Assembly: GCF_000019725.1 (NCBI RefSeq)
Contig: NC_010505.1
Coordinates: forward strand, 2,607,001-2,671,000
Reading direction: 5' to 3'
Origin: Methylobacterium radiotolerans JCM 2831
GTDB taxonomy: Bacteria > Pseudomonadota > Alphaproteobacteria > Rhizobiales > Beijerinckiaceae
DNA: 64,000 bases
Notes under the pieces: model-generated
Told to the model about the DNA's origin: nothing
Databases searched by the model: none
Seen by the model: the letters and a program-made list of their open reading frames with translations, nothing else
Program-made: the position numbers and the translations under genes
In this document: positions 36,806 to 46,208 of the stretch, one piece after another
Position numbering within the stretch: the first letter of the stretch is position 1
Layout: each line of letters starts with the position of its first letter

Positions 36806-38701
36806 ATGGCCGGTCCCGTCTCCCTGGCCACCGTCTTCCCCGGCCTCGTCTGGGCGATGGCGGCGCTGGCCCTCGTTCAGGTCGCGCGCCGGGCGATCCT
36901 CTGGCGGGCCGGCGCGACCGCTCCGGTGGCGTGGCTCGAGGGCCTCGCCAAGCTGCCCCGGCGCTACCTCGTGGACGTGCACAACGTCGTGGCGCGGGAC
37001 GCCTACGCGTCGCGGATGCACGCGGTGGTGGCGGGCGGCCTGCTCGTGGCCTCGGTCCTGACGGCCCTGGCGATCCTGCCGCCGCTGGGCGGGTTCGCGC
37101 CCTACTGGATCCTCGTCGCCCTCGCCTTCGCCGTCACGGCCGCCGGCGCGCTGCTCGTCGGCGCCCGCCGCTACCCGCGCCGGACGCCGCGCCTCTCGGC
37201 CGGGCGTTTCCAGATCCTGCCCGTCCTGCTCGTCGCCTACGCCCTCGGCGGCGCGGTGACGGCCCTGGCGCTGGCCACCGGCGGCGGCCTCCTCGCCCCC
37301 GTCGCCCTGGCGCTCGCGGCGGCCGGCGGCCTCGGTCTCGCCTTCGAGGTGCGCCACGGCCCGATGCGTCACGCCGCGGCGGGCGCCCTCCACCTCGTCG
37401 CCCATCCGCGGCCCGGCCGCTTCGCGGGGCGGCCGGACACCGCGCTCCAGCCCCTCGACCTCGAAGCGCCGCGGCTCGGCGTCGCGACGCCGGCGGACTT
37501 CACCTGGAACCGGCTGCTCTCCTACGACGCCTGCGTCAGCTGCGGGCGCTGCGAGACGGCCTGCCCGGCCTTCGCGGCCGGCCAGCCGCTCAACCCGAAG
37601 CGGCTCATCCAGGACCTCGTCGCCGGCCTGTCGCCGGCGGAGCCCGCCTACGCCGGCGCGCCCTATCCGGGCGGCCGCGAGGCCGCGGGCGGGCGGGGTC
37701 CCCTCGCCCGCCTGATCGGGCCCGACGCCCGGATCCATCCCGACACGCTCTGGTCCTGCACGACCTGCCGCGCCTGCGTCGAGGAATGCCCGATGATGAT
37801 CGAGCACGTCGACGCGGTGGTGGCCCTGCGCCGCCACGAGACCCTGGAGCGCGGCGCCCTGCCCGAGAAGGCGATCGCCCCGGTGACGGAGCTGCGCCAG
37901 GCCGGCGATCCCGGCGGCCGGCCGCTCCGGGCCCGCACCGACTTCGCCGCCGGCCTCGACCTCCCGCTGATCTCCGGCCGGGAGAGCACCGACGTGCTGC
38001 TCTGGCTCGGCGAGGGCGCCTACGACCTCCGCTACGGCCGCACGCTCCGGGCCCTCGTGCGGCTCCTGCGGGAGGCGGGCGTGGACTTCGCCGTCCTCGG
38101 CCCGGAGGAGCGCGACACCGGCGACCTCGCCCGGCGGCTCGGGGACGAGGCGACCTTCCAGGACCTCGCCCGGACGAACGCCGCGACGCTCGCCCGCCAC
38201 CGCTTCCGGCGCATCGTCACCGCGGATCCGCACGCCCTGCACGCCCTGCGCAACGAGTACCCGGACTTCGGCGCCCGCTACCCGGTGGTGCACCACTCCG
38301 CGTTCCTCCTGGAACTGGTCCGGGACGGGCGCCTGAATCCGGGGCGCCTGCCGGACCGGGCCGTGACCTATCACGACCCCTGCTACCTCGCCCGCTACAA
38401 CGGGGAGACGGAGGCACCCCGCGCTCTGCTCGACGCGATCGGGCTGACCCGCGTCGAGATGGCCCGCTCCGGACGCCGCGCCATGTGCTGCGGCGGCGGG
38501 GGCGGTGCCCCGGTGAGCGACATCCCCGGCGAGCGGCGCATCCCCGACCTGCGGATGGCCCAGGCGGCCGAGACCGGTGCCGGAACTGTCGCGGTCGCCT
38601 GCCCGTCCTGCACGGCGATGCTGGAGGGCGTGACCGACCGCGAGGCCGAGATCCGCGACATCGCGGAGCTGCTCCTCGAGGCCGTGGAGGCGGGCCGATG
38701 A
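36806..38701 (+). CDS. dgcB: dimethylglycine demethylase, DgcB-like iron-sulfur membrane protein
   Basis: 631 residues. N-terminal membrane helices (about 5-25, 75-95, 100-120, 135-175), two 4Fe-4S ferredoxin motifs (Cys243/246/249/253 and Cys318/321/324/328), then two CCG-type domains (YHDPCYLARYN; MCCGGGGGAP). The heterodisulfide-reductase-like layout is that of DgcB, which should carry electrons from demethylation via ETF to the quinone pool. Its stop overlaps the etfA start by 4 bases (ATGA). Confidence 0.88.
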   Translation: MAGPVSLATVFPGLVWAMAALALVQVARRAILWRAGATAPVAWLEGLAKLPRRYLVDVHNVVARDAYASRMHAVVAGGLLVASVLTALAILPPLGGFAPYWILVALAFAVTAAGALLVGARRYPRRTPRLSAGRFQILPVLLVAYALGGAVTALALATGGGLLAPVALALAAAGGLGLAFEVRHGPMRHAAAGALHLVAHPRPGRFAGRPDTALQPLDLEAPRLGVATPADFTWNRLLSYDACVSCGRCETACPAFAAGQPLNPKRLIQDLVAGLSPAEPAYAGAPYPGGREAAGGRGPLARLIGPDARIHPDTLWSCTTCRACVEECPMMIEHVDAVVALRRHETLERGALPEKAIAPVTELRQAGDPGGRPLRARTDFAAGLDLPLISGRESTDVLLWLGEGAYDLRYGRTLRALVRLLREAGVDFAVLGPEERDTGDLARRLGDEATFQDLARTNAATLARHRFRRIVTADPHALHALRNEYPDFGARYPVVHHSAFLLELVRDGRLNPGRLPDRAVTYHDPCYLARYNGETEAPRALLDAIGLTRVEMARSGRRAMCCGGGGGAPVSDIPGERRIPDLRMAQAAETGAGTVAVACPSCTAMLEGVTDREAEIRDIAELLLEAVEAGR

Positions 38702-39921
38702 CCCGCTTGCGCCGCGACCCCCGCGCCGAGCGGGCCGCCCAGCGCGTCGCACCCCGCGACACGGGAGACCGGCCGCGCTTCGACCGCGCGGCGCGGGCCG
38801 CCGGCGGCCGCCCGCGCCGCGACCCGCGCGCCGAGCGCGAGGGCCGGCGCGTCGCCGGCCCCGCCCGCCCGCGCTTCGAGGTGAGCCAGCAGGACCGCCC
38901 CGCGGCGCCGGTGTCGGTCCAGGCGGCCCACCCGGCCCAGGCGGCGCCAGTCGTCGTGACGGTGGACGACCCGGCCTTCCTCGTCGTCGCGGTGCCCGAC
39001 TGTGCCGGCGGCCGGCTCTCGACCCACGACCGGCAGCTCCTCGGCGCCGCGCGGGTCCTCGCGGGCCGCGACGGCGCGGTCGTGCTGCTCGCCGCCGGCG
39101 ACTGCGCCGGATGCGGCGCGGCGGGCGCGGACCGTCTCCTCGCGCACGGCGACGGTGACCGCGCCTACGATCCCGCCGGCCGGGCCGCCCGGATCGCCGC
39201 CGCCCTGACCGCACTCGGTCCGCGGCACGTCCTGTTCCCGGAATCCCTCGACGGCGGCGACGTCGCCCGCCGGGTCGCGGTCCGGCTCGGCGCGCCGCTG
39301 TTCACCCAGGCCGAGGGCGTCTCCGCCTCCGGGCTGATCCGCCCGGCGCGGGGCCGCAGCGTCGAGCAGCGGGCGGCGCCGGGGCTGCTCGCCACCGTCG
39401 CCTCCGACGCGGTGGCCGAGTACGCCGGCCCGCCCCGGGAGGCGCGGCCGCTGGCGGTCGCGATGGCGGAGCCCGCGCCGGCCGGGACGGCGATCCGCTC
39501 GGCGCAGCGCCTCCCGGCCGACCCGGCCACGGTGCCGCTCGCGCTCGCCGAGTTCGTCACCGCCGCGGGCAACGGCGTCACCGACCTCGACACGTTCCGG
39601 CAGCTCGTCGCGGCGCTCCGCGCGACCCCGGGCGCGAGCCGGGTCCTGTGCGATTCCGGGCTGATGCCGCGCCGGACCCAGGTCGGCGCCTCCGGCACCG
39701 TCCTGGCGGCGACCTGCTACTTCGCCCTCGGCATCTCGGGCGCGCCGCAGCACCTGCAGGGTGTCGCGGGCTGCGAGCACGTCGTGGCGGTCAACACCGA
39801 CCTGCACGCGGCGATGATCGAGCGGGCGGGCCTCGCCATCGTGCAGGACGCGCAGGCGGTCATGCCCGCCCTGCTGCGGCTGCTGGCCGAGGAGGCCGCG
39901 CGCCCGGAGGGCAGCCCATGA
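38698..39921 (+). CDS. etfA: electron transfer flavoprotein, alpha subunit (betaine cluster)
   Basis: 407 residues. The C-terminal FAD domain is canonical: PRRTQVGASGTVLAA, LGISGAPQHLQGV, HVVAVNTD. The N-terminus is extended by about 85 residues of Arg/Pro-rich sequence in which RRDPRAER occurs twice (residues 5-12 and 40-47). It is coupled to dgcB (ATGA overlap) and to etfB (4-base overlap), so it should serve DgcAB rather than general beta-oxidation. Confidence 0.9.
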   Translation: MTRLRRDPRAERAAQRVAPRDTGDRPRFDRAARAAGGRPRRDPRAEREGRRVAGPARPRFEVSQQDRPAAPVSVQAAHPAQAAPVVVTVDDPAFLVVAVPDCAGGRLSTHDRQLLGAARVLAGRDGAVVLLAAGDCAGCGAAGADRLLAHGDGDRAYDPAGRAARIAAALTALGPRHVLFPESLDGGDVARRVAVRLGAPLFTQAEGVSASGLIRPARGRSVEQRAAPGLLATVASDAVAEYAGPPREARPLAVAMAEPAPAGTAIRSAQRLPADPATVPLALAEFVTAAGNGVTDLDTFRQLVAALRATPGASRVLCDSGLMPRRTQVGASGTVLAATCYFALGISGAPQHLQGVAGCEHVVAVNTDLHAAMIERAGLAIVQDAQAVMPALLRLLAEEAARPEGSP

Positions 39922-40700
39922 TCAGCGTCGTGCTCCTCTCCGCCGGGCGGCATCCGGTCTCGGGCGCGACGGTCCTGCCGCGGCTGGAGGCCCAGGCGAT
40001 CCGCCTCGCCACGGGCCTCGGCGAGGCCGTCGGCCTCCACGCCGGGCCGGACGCGGCCGCCGTCGCGGACGCCCTGGGCCACGGCCTGTCCCGGATCGTG
40101 CACGTCCCCCTGCCGGCTGAAGTCGATCCGGTGCCGGCGCTCTCCGCCTGCCTGGCGGCGATGGCGCCCGCCCTGATCCTCGCGGGCCGTCGCGGCCAGG
40201 GGGGCGACGAGACCGGGATGGTTCCCTACGCGCTCGCGCAGGCCCTCGACTGCCTCCTGATCCCCGACGTCGTCGCCCTCGCGGTCGGCGACGCGGGTGA
40301 CCTGTCCCTCGACCAGACCCTCGGCCGCGGCGCCCGCCGCCGCGTGACCCTGCGCGGGCCGGTCCTGGCCACGCTCCATCCCGACGCGCCCGCGCCGCTC
40401 CCGTTCGCCTACGGGCAGGCGCGGCGCGGCGCCATCGAGACCGTCGCGGGCGACCCGGACCCGTCGGCCGCCCCCGTCCCGGCCCTCGAGGAACGCCCTT
40501 ATCGCCGCCGGCCGAAACTCGTGAAAGGTGCGCCGTCCGGCGGCTCGGCGGCGGAGCGGCTCAGGGCGGCGACCGGTGAGGCCGCGTCCGGCGGCGGGCG
40601 CCTCCTCGTCCGGCCCGAGCCCGACGAGGCCGCCCGGGAAATCCTGGCGCATCTGCGCCGGATCGGCGTCCTCGCGCCACCAACCCGCGAACCCCGATGA
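39918..40700 (+). CDS. etfB: electron transfer flavoprotein, beta subunit (betaine cluster)
   Basis: 260 residues. The AMP-binding region and the ILAGRRGQGGDETGMVPYALA segment are typical of ETF-beta. The C-terminal 50 residues are longer and less conserved than usual. It forms a heterodimer with the preceding alpha subunit, whose stop overlaps its ATG. The following YbaK-like gene can start within its stop codon. Confidence 0.9.
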   Translation: MISVVLLSAGRHPVSGATVLPRLEAQAIRLATGLGEAVGLHAGPDAAAVADALGHGLSRIVHVPLPAEVDPVPALSACLAAMAPALILAGRRGQGGDETGMVPYALAQALDCLLIPDVVALAVGDAGDLSLDQTLGRGARRRVTLRGPVLATLHPDAPAPLPFAYGQARRGAIETVAGDPDPSAAPVPALEERPYRRRPKLVKGAPSGGSAAERLRAATGEAASGGGRLLVRPEPDEAAREILAHLRRIGVLAPPTREPR

Positions 40701-40708
40701 GGAACCCG

Positions 40709-41221
40709 ATGCCTTTGACCTCCGACGATCTCCTGGCCCGTCTGCGCGAGCGCGGGGTCGCCTACAAGCTCTACGAGCACGCGCCGGTCCTGACCGTCGA
40801 GGCGATGATGGCGGCCTGCGGCGACATCGTCGGGGCGCACACCAAGAACCTGTTCCTGCGCGACGGGAAGAGGACGTATTTCCTCGTCACGCTCCATCAC
40901 GACGCCCAGGTGGACCTGAAGGCGTTCCGGACAGTCCTCGGCGCGCGGGGCGGCCTGTCCTTCGCGAGCGCCGAGGCGCTCGGCGAGCAGCTCGGCGTCG
41001 CGAGCGGCGCGGTCTCGCCGCTCGCCGCCCTCAACGCCGCGCCGGGCCGCGTGAGGATCTTCATCCAGGACAGCCTGCTCACGGCGGCGCGGATCAACGT
41101 CCATCCCCTCGTGAGCACGCGCACCCTCAATCTCACGCCGGACGACCTGCTGGCCGCGCTCCGCGCGGAGGGGCACATGCCGGAACCGTTCGCGCTGCCC
41201 GAGGCGGCGCAGGCGGCCTGA
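40709..41221 (+). CDS. YbaK/prolyl-tRNA-deacylase-like editing protein
   Basis: About 170 residues. The YbaK/EbsC fold common to trans-editing factors is seen in YKLYEHAPVLTVEAM, HTKNLFLRDGKRTYFLVTL and the basic-acidic pattern of the ProX/PrdX group. Such proteins hydrolyse mischarged Ala- or Cys-tRNA(Pro). GAGGA at 40699-40703 favours the ATG at 40709; an upstream ATG at 40697 would overlap the etfB stop. It is the last gene of the gbcA-dgcA-etf run, which is unexpected for a translation-quality factor. Confidence 0.85.
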   Translation: MPLTSDDLLARLRERGVAYKLYEHAPVLTVEAMMAACGDIVGAHTKNLFLRDGKRTYFLVTLHHDAQVDLKAFRTVLGARGGLSFASAEALGEQLGVASGAVSPLAALNAAPGRVRIFIQDSLLTAARINVHPLVSTRTLNLTPDDLLAALRAEGHMPEPFALPEAAQAA

Positions 41222-41224
41222 CGC

Positions 41225-41261
41225 CGCCCTGGCGGGATCGGCGGCCCCGCGCTCCAGGGCG
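41225..41261. terminator. possible bidirectional terminator between convergent genes
   Basis: CGCCCTGG (41225-41232) and CCAGGGCG (41254-41261) are perfect reverse complements in the 64-base gap between the YbaK-like gene and sdaA, which are convergent. There is no T-run and the loop is 21 bases, so this is tentative. Confidence 0.35.
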
Positions 41262-41285
41262 CGCGGCCGGCGCGGGAGGTCGCGC

Positions 41286-42638
41286 TCAGCAGGCGGCGAC
41301 GTTGACCGCGAGGCCGCCCAGGGAGGTTTCCTTGTACTTGGCCTGCATGTCGTGCCCGGTCTGGCGCATCGTCTCGATGACCTGGTCGAGGCTCACGAAG
41401 TGCACCCCGTCGCCGTGGAGGGCGAGGGAGGCGGCCGCCACCGCCTTGTTGGCGCCGAAGGCGTTGCGCTCGATGCAGGGGATCTGGACGAGCCCGCCGA
41501 TCGGGTCGCAGGTCATGCCCAGATGGTGCTCCATGGCGATCTCGGCGGCGTTGGCGACCTGCCGCGCGTCGCCCCCGAGGACGGACGCGAGCCCGGCGGC
41601 CGCCATGGCGGCCGCGGAGCCGACCTCGCCCTGGCAGCCGACCTCGGCGCCCGAGATCGAGGCCCGGCGCTTGATCAGACCGCCGATCGCGGCGGCGGCC
41701 AGGAGGTAGTCCCGGCCACGGGTCTCGGTCCAGCCGGGGCAGAAGTCGACGATGTAGCGCAGCACCGCCGGCACGATCCCGGCCGCGCCGTTGGTCGGCG
41801 CCGTGACGATCCGGCCGCCGGACGCGTTCTCCTCGTTCACCGCCAGGGCGAACAGGCTGATCCAGTCCATGATCTCGTGGGCCGGCCGGCTGTTCGTCAG
41901 GCGGTTCGCGTCGAGTGTCTCGTGCAGGCGCTTCGCGCGCCGCCGGACCTTGAGGCCGCCGGGCAGCTCGCCGTCCATGCGCAGGCCTCGGGCGATGCAG
42001 GCCAGCATGGCGTCGCGGACGGCGTCGAGCCCGGCCTCGATCTCGGCCTCGGTGCGCAGGGCGCGCTCGTTGGCCATCTGGACCTGCGGGATGGTCAGGC
42101 CGGTCTCGGCGCAGATCCGCAGCAGGTCGGCGCCGCTCTCGAACGGGTAGGGCACCGCGACGGCGTCGAGCCCGGCGGTCTCCGCCGCGCCCTCCTCCTC
42201 GACGAAGCCGCCGCCGACCGAGTAGCAGACCACCTCGTCCAGCACGGCGCCGCCGGCGTCGTGGGCGCGGAAGCGCATGCCGTTGGTGTGGCCGGGCAGG
42301 ACCTCGGTGAAGTTGAACAGCAGGTCCTTCGTCGTGTCGAAGGCGACGCCCGGCAGGCCGATGGCGCCGGTCTCGGCGAGGGACCGCGTGTAGCCCGCCA
42401 CGGCGTCCGGGTCGACGGTCGCGGGCTCGTGGCCGAGCAGGCCGAGGAAGATCGCCACGTCGGTGCCGTGGCCGCGCCCGGTCCAGGCGAGGGAGCCGAA
42501 GATCTCCGCGCTCACCCGCGCGAGGCCGGGCCGGCCGGCGACGCGGTCGCGGAATCGGCGCGCGGCCACCATGGGTCCGATCGTGTGGGAACTCGACGGG
42601 CCGATGCCGATCTTGAACAGATCGAAGGCGCTGATCAT
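41286..42638 (-). CDS. sdaA: L-serine ammonia-lyase (iron-sulfur)
   Basis: Deaminates L-serine to pyruvate and ammonia with a 4Fe-4S cluster. 450 residues, the single-chain form. Family segments are FKIGIGPSSSHTIGPM, GCQGEVGSAAAMAAAGL and CDPIGGLVQIPCIERN. It ends in a Cys (NVAAC), the tail residue known in Legionella to enter the active site. The ATG at 42638 overlaps the soxG stop (ATGA). In this operon it would finish glycine betaine catabolism after glycine is made into serine elsewhere. Confidence 0.95.
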   Translation of the reverse strand: MISAFDLFKIGIGPSSSHTIGPMVAARRFRDRVAGRPGLARVSAEIFGSLAWTGRGHGTDVAIFLGLLGHEPATVDPDAVAGYTRSLAETGAIGLPGVAFDTTKDLLFNFTEVLPGHTNGMRFRAHDAGGAVLDEVVCYSVGGGFVEEEGAAETAGLDAVAVPYPFESGADLLRICAETGLTIPQVQMANERALRTEAEIEAGLDAVRDAMLACIARGLRMDGELPGGLKVRRRAKRLHETLDANRLTNSRPAHEIMDWISLFALAVNEENASGGRIVTAPTNGAAGIVPAVLRYIVDFCPGWTETRGRDYLLAAAAIGGLIKRRASISGAEVGCQGEVGSAAAMAAAGLASVLGGDARQVANAAEIAMEHHLGMTCDPIGGLVQIPCIERNAFGANKAVAAASLALHGDGVHFVSLDQVIETMRQTGHDMQAKYKETSLGGLAVNVAAC

Positions 42639-43228
42639 CGCGCGGCGGCTCTCTCCAGCGGGCCGGCCCCGAAGGCGGCCTCCTGCAGCAAGCCATACAC
42701 GTAGGTCGCGAAGGACCGCCAGCACTCAACCCGGTATGTCGGGACCGAGCCGGGGCGACGGATCAGCACGATCTCGGCCTTGCCGAGGAGCGTGCGGGTG
42801 GCGCTGCCCGCCGGAAAGGCGGCGTCGCCGAGGTCGAGGGGGCAGCCGGCATTGAGGGCGATCGCGGCCGCGACCCCGTGGACGTCGATCCCGACATTGC
42901 GGTGCGACACGTCCACGAGGGCGTGCGCCCGCCCGGCGAGGTCGGCGGTCACGGCGGCGGCCAGGATGTCGGCATCGGGTTCGGGCGCGCCGATCAGCCA
43001 CTCGTCGGGACCGAGGCGGGCGATCCAGCGGGTCGCGTCGACCGACAGGGTGTTGATCGGGCGGTCGAGGGGGAGGCCGGCCGCCGATCCGAGGGGACCG
43101 CGCAGGCGCAGGGCGAAGCGCGCCTCGGCCGCGGCCGGCCGGATCAGGAGACCGGCGCCGACCGGCGCCGGAGCGTCGGCGCGGCCGAGCGGGTGCGCCC
43201 GGGCGGTGCGGTAGCGGGCCTCAAGCAT
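42635..43228 (-). CDS. soxG: sarcosine oxidase, gamma subunit
   Basis: 197 residues. The WIARLGPDEWLIGAPE and HALVDVSHRNVGIDVHG segments are typical of SoxG. It is a structural subunit of heterotetrameric sarcosine oxidase that contacts the folate-binding half of SoxA. It starts 8 bases before the soxA stop and ends in the sdaA start, so translation is tightly coupled. Confidence 0.92.
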   Translation of the reverse strand: MLEARYRTARAHPLGRADAPAPVGAGLLIRPAAAEARFALRLRGPLGSAAGLPLDRPINTLSVDATRWIARLGPDEWLIGAPEPDADILAAAVTADLAGRAHALVDVSHRNVGIDVHGVAAAIALNAGCPLDLGDAAFPAGSATRTLLGKAEIVLIRRPGSVPTYRVECWRSFATYVYGLLQEAAFGAGPLERAAAR

Positions 43229-46208
43229 GGATGCGCTCCCCCTTGGGATCGAAGAACACCGGCTCGGCCACGGTGGCGGTGGTGAAGCCGTCCGGGGTCG
43301 TGACGTGGAGGGTCCGGCCGAGTAGGTCGCGCCCGCCCGCCACGAGGGCCAGCGCGATGGAGCGCTCGCAATTCGCGCTCCAGTAGCTCGACGTGACGTG
43401 GCCGAGCATCCGCATCGGGATCGGCTGGTTCGGGTCGGCGACGATCTGGGCGCCCTCGTCGAGGACACATCTCGGGTCGTCGGTGACGAGCCCGACGAGC
43501 TGCTTGCGGCCGGAGGCGACCACGTCGGGCCGGGCGAGTGAGCGCTTGCCGACGAAGTCCCTCTTCGCCTTGGCGATCATGCCGGACAGGCCGACATCGT
43601 CCGGGGTGACCGTTCCGTCCGTCTCCTGGCCGACGATGATGTAGCCCTTCTCGGCCCGGAGCACGTGCATCGTCTCGGTCCCGTAGGGAGTGATCCCGTG
43701 GGGCCGCCCCGCGTCCATGAGCGCCTCCCAGACCGCCAGCGCGTGGTCCGACGGGACGTTGATCTCGAACCCGAGCTCGCCGGTGAACGAGACCCGGAAC
43801 AGGCGGGTCGGCACGCCGCAGATCGTGCCGGAGCGCATCGCCATGTGCGGGAACGCCTCCGGCGACAGGTCGATGCCCTCGACGAGCGGCGCGATCACCT
43901 CCCGCGCCTTCGGGCCCTGGAGGGCGATCACCGCCCACTGCTCCGTGGTCGAGGTCAGGAACACCTGCAGGTCCGGCCACTCGGTCTGGAGGTAATCCTC
44001 CATGTGGGCCAGCACCCTGGCGGCGCCGCCCGTGGTGGTCGTGACGTGGAAGCACTCCGGCGACACGCGCGCCACGACGCCGTCGTCGAGGATGTACCCG
44101 TCCTCCTTGAGCATCAGGCCGTAGCGGCAGCGGCCCGGCTCGAGCTTCGCCCAGGGGTTGATGTAGAGGCGGTTCATGAACTCGGCCGCGTCCGGGCCGA
44201 CGATCTCGATCTTGCCGAGCGTCGAGGCGTCGAAGAGGCCGACGCCCTCGCGCACGGCCCTGCACTCGCGGGCGACCGCCGCGTGCAGGTCCTCGCCCGG
44301 CTGCGGGAAGTACCAGGCGCGCCGCCACAGGGCGACGTTCTCGAACAGGGCGCCGTGGGCCTCCGCCCAGCCGTGGATCGGCGTGGTGCGGATCGGGTCG
44401 AACAGGGCGTGGCGCGCCGGGCCGACGAGGGTCCCGAAGGTGACCGGGGTGTAGGGCGGCCGGAAGGTCGTGGTCCCGACCCCTGGGAGCGCCTTGTCGA
44501 GCTGCCCGGCGACGATGCCCAGGGCGTTCATGTTCGACGTCTTGCCCTGATCGGTCGCCATGCCGGTCGTGGTGTACCGCTTCACGTGCTCGATCGAATG
44601 GAAGCCTTCGCGCACCGCGAGCTTGATGTCCTTCGCGGTGACGTCGTTCTGGAAGTCCACGAAGGCGCGGAGCTTCGTGGGGTCGGCGTCGGTCGGCATG
44701 ATCCGCACCGGCTGGAAACCGGTCGGCGTCGGCGTCGCCGTGAAGGCGCGCCGCTCCGTCGCGCCGGCCGCCGCCGCGCCCGCCGCGTCGCCCTCGGCGA
44801 GGCAGGCCGCGAGGTCGTAGGTGCCCCTGGCCGCCCCGGCCGAGCGCTCGGCCTGGGCCGAGGTCGCGGGCAGGAAGGCGTCGCGGGCGGGATCGTAGGC
44901 GAGCTTGCCGCGGGATTGCGAGAACAGGTGGACGGCGGGCGTCCAGCCGCCCGACATGCCCACGCAGTCGCAGGCGAGGCGGCGGCGGGCGCTGACCCGC
45001 CCGTCGCTCCCGATCGGCGCCACGAGCAGTCCCGTGACGCGCGCCCGGCCCCTGGACCCGACCACCGTGTGGCCGGTCAGGACGGTGATCCCGGCCGCCC
45101 GCAGGCGTGCCGGGTCGGGCCCGCAATCGGCCTCGAGGCGCAGGTCGACCACGGTCACGTCGGCCCCCGCCCGCTTGGCGTCGAGGGCCGCGACGTAGGC
45201 CGAGGCGCCGCTGGTCGCGAAGACGATGCGCCGTCCCGGCAGGACGCCGTAGCGGTTGATGAAGACCCGCACGCTCTCGGCGAGCAGGATGCCCGGCCGG
45301 TCGTTGTCGGCGAAGACCAGCGGCCGCTCGTGCGAGCCGCCGGCGAGCACGACCTCGCCGGCGCGGACCTGCCAGAGCCGCTCGCGCGGCGCCGTCGCGG
45401 ACCCGGCGGGCAGGTGGTCGGTGACCCGCTCGGCCAGCGCGACGTGGTTGTGGTTGTAGTAGCCGAACGCCGTCGTGCGCGGCAGCAGGATGACGTTCTC
45501 CCGCCCGTCGAGGTCGGCGAGGGCGGCCTTCAGCCACTCCGCGGCCGGGCGGCCGTCGATCTCGGAGGTCACGTCGTGCAGGAGGCTGCCGCCGGGCTCC
45601 GCGCCCTCGTCGGCGAGGAGCACCCGCTTGCCGGTCCTCGCCGCCGCCGTGGCGGCCGCGAGGCCGGCCGGCCCGGCACCGACGATCAGGACGTCGCAAT
45701 GGGCGTGGCGGTTGGCGTAGCGGTCCGGGTCGGCCTCGGCCGGGGCCCTGCCGAGACCGGCGGCGGCACGGATGAACGGCTCGTAGACCCGGTCCCAGAA
45801 CTTCCGGGGCCACATGAAGGTCTTGTAGTAGAACCCGGCGACGAAGACCGGCGAGAGCAGGTCGTTCACCGCGCCGACATCGTAGCGCAGGGACGGCCAG
45901 TGGTTCTGCGACCGGGTCCCGAGGCCCTCGCGCAGCTCGACCACCGAGGCGCGGTTGTTCGGGTCGACCCGGCCGGGGCCGCGATCCACCGACAGCAGGG
46001 CGCTGGGCTCGTCGGGGCCGTGGCTCAGGATGCCGCGGGGCCGGTGGTACTTGAACGAGCGTCCGACGAGGTGGATGCCGCTGGCGAGCAGGGCCGAGGC
46101 GACGGTGTCGCCCTGGTAGCCCTCGACCGTGCGCCCGTTGAAGCTGAATCGGACCGGCCGCGCGCGGTCGATGCGGCCGCCCCGGGCCAGTCTGTACGGC
46201 TGTGCCAT
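43221..46208 (-). CDS. soxA: sarcosine oxidase, alpha subunit
   Basis: Largest subunit of the enzyme that oxidises sarcosine to glycine with transfer of the methyl carbon to tetrahydrofolate. 995 residues. An N-terminal ferredoxin-like fold (VRFSFNGRTVEGYQGDTVAS), an NAD-binding domain with VLIVGAGPAGLAAA at about 173-186, and a C-terminal folate-binding GcvT-like domain (about 610-990). It starts at the ATG at 46208, one base overlapping the soxD stop. The large plus-strand frame opposite is a GC-rich shadow. Confidence 0.95.
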   Translation of the reverse strand: MAQPYRLARGGRIDRARPVRFSFNGRTVEGYQGDTVASALLASGIHLVGRSFKYHRPRGILSHGPDEPSALLSVDRGPGRVDPNNRASVVELREGLGTRSQNHWPSLRYDVGAVNDLLSPVFVAGFYYKTFMWPRKFWDRVYEPFIRAAAGLGRAPAEADPDRYANRHAHCDVLIVGAGPAGLAAATAAARTGKRVLLADEGAEPGGSLLHDVTSEIDGRPAAEWLKAALADLDGRENVILLPRTTAFGYYNHNHVALAERVTDHLPAGSATAPRERLWQVRAGEVVLAGGSHERPLVFADNDRPGILLAESVRVFINRYGVLPGRRIVFATSGASAYVAALDAKRAGADVTVVDLRLEADCGPDPARLRAAGITVLTGHTVVGSRGRARVTGLLVAPIGSDGRVSARRRLACDCVGMSGGWTPAVHLFSQSRGKLAYDPARDAFLPATSAQAERSAGAARGTYDLAACLAEGDAAGAAAAGATERRAFTATPTPTGFQPVRIMPTDADPTKLRAFVDFQNDVTAKDIKLAVREGFHSIEHVKRYTTTGMATDQGKTSNMNALGIVAGQLDKALPGVGTTTFRPPYTPVTFGTLVGPARHALFDPIRTTPIHGWAEAHGALFENVALWRRAWYFPQPGEDLHAAVARECRAVREGVGLFDASTLGKIEIVGPDAAEFMNRLYINPWAKLEPGRCRYGLMLKEDGYILDDGVVARVSPECFHVTTTTGGAARVLAHMEDYLQTEWPDLQVFLTSTTEQWAVIALQGPKAREVIAPLVEGIDLSPEAFPHMAMRSGTICGVPTRLFRVSFTGELGFEINVPSDHALAVWEALMDAGRPHGITPYGTETMHVLRAEKGYIIVGQETDGTVTPDDVGLSGMIAKAKRDFVGKRSLARPDVVASGRKQLVGLVTDDPRCVLDEGAQIVADPNQPIPMRMLGHVTSSYWSANCERSIALALVAGGRDLLGRTLHVTTPDGFTTATVAEPVFFDPKGERIHA

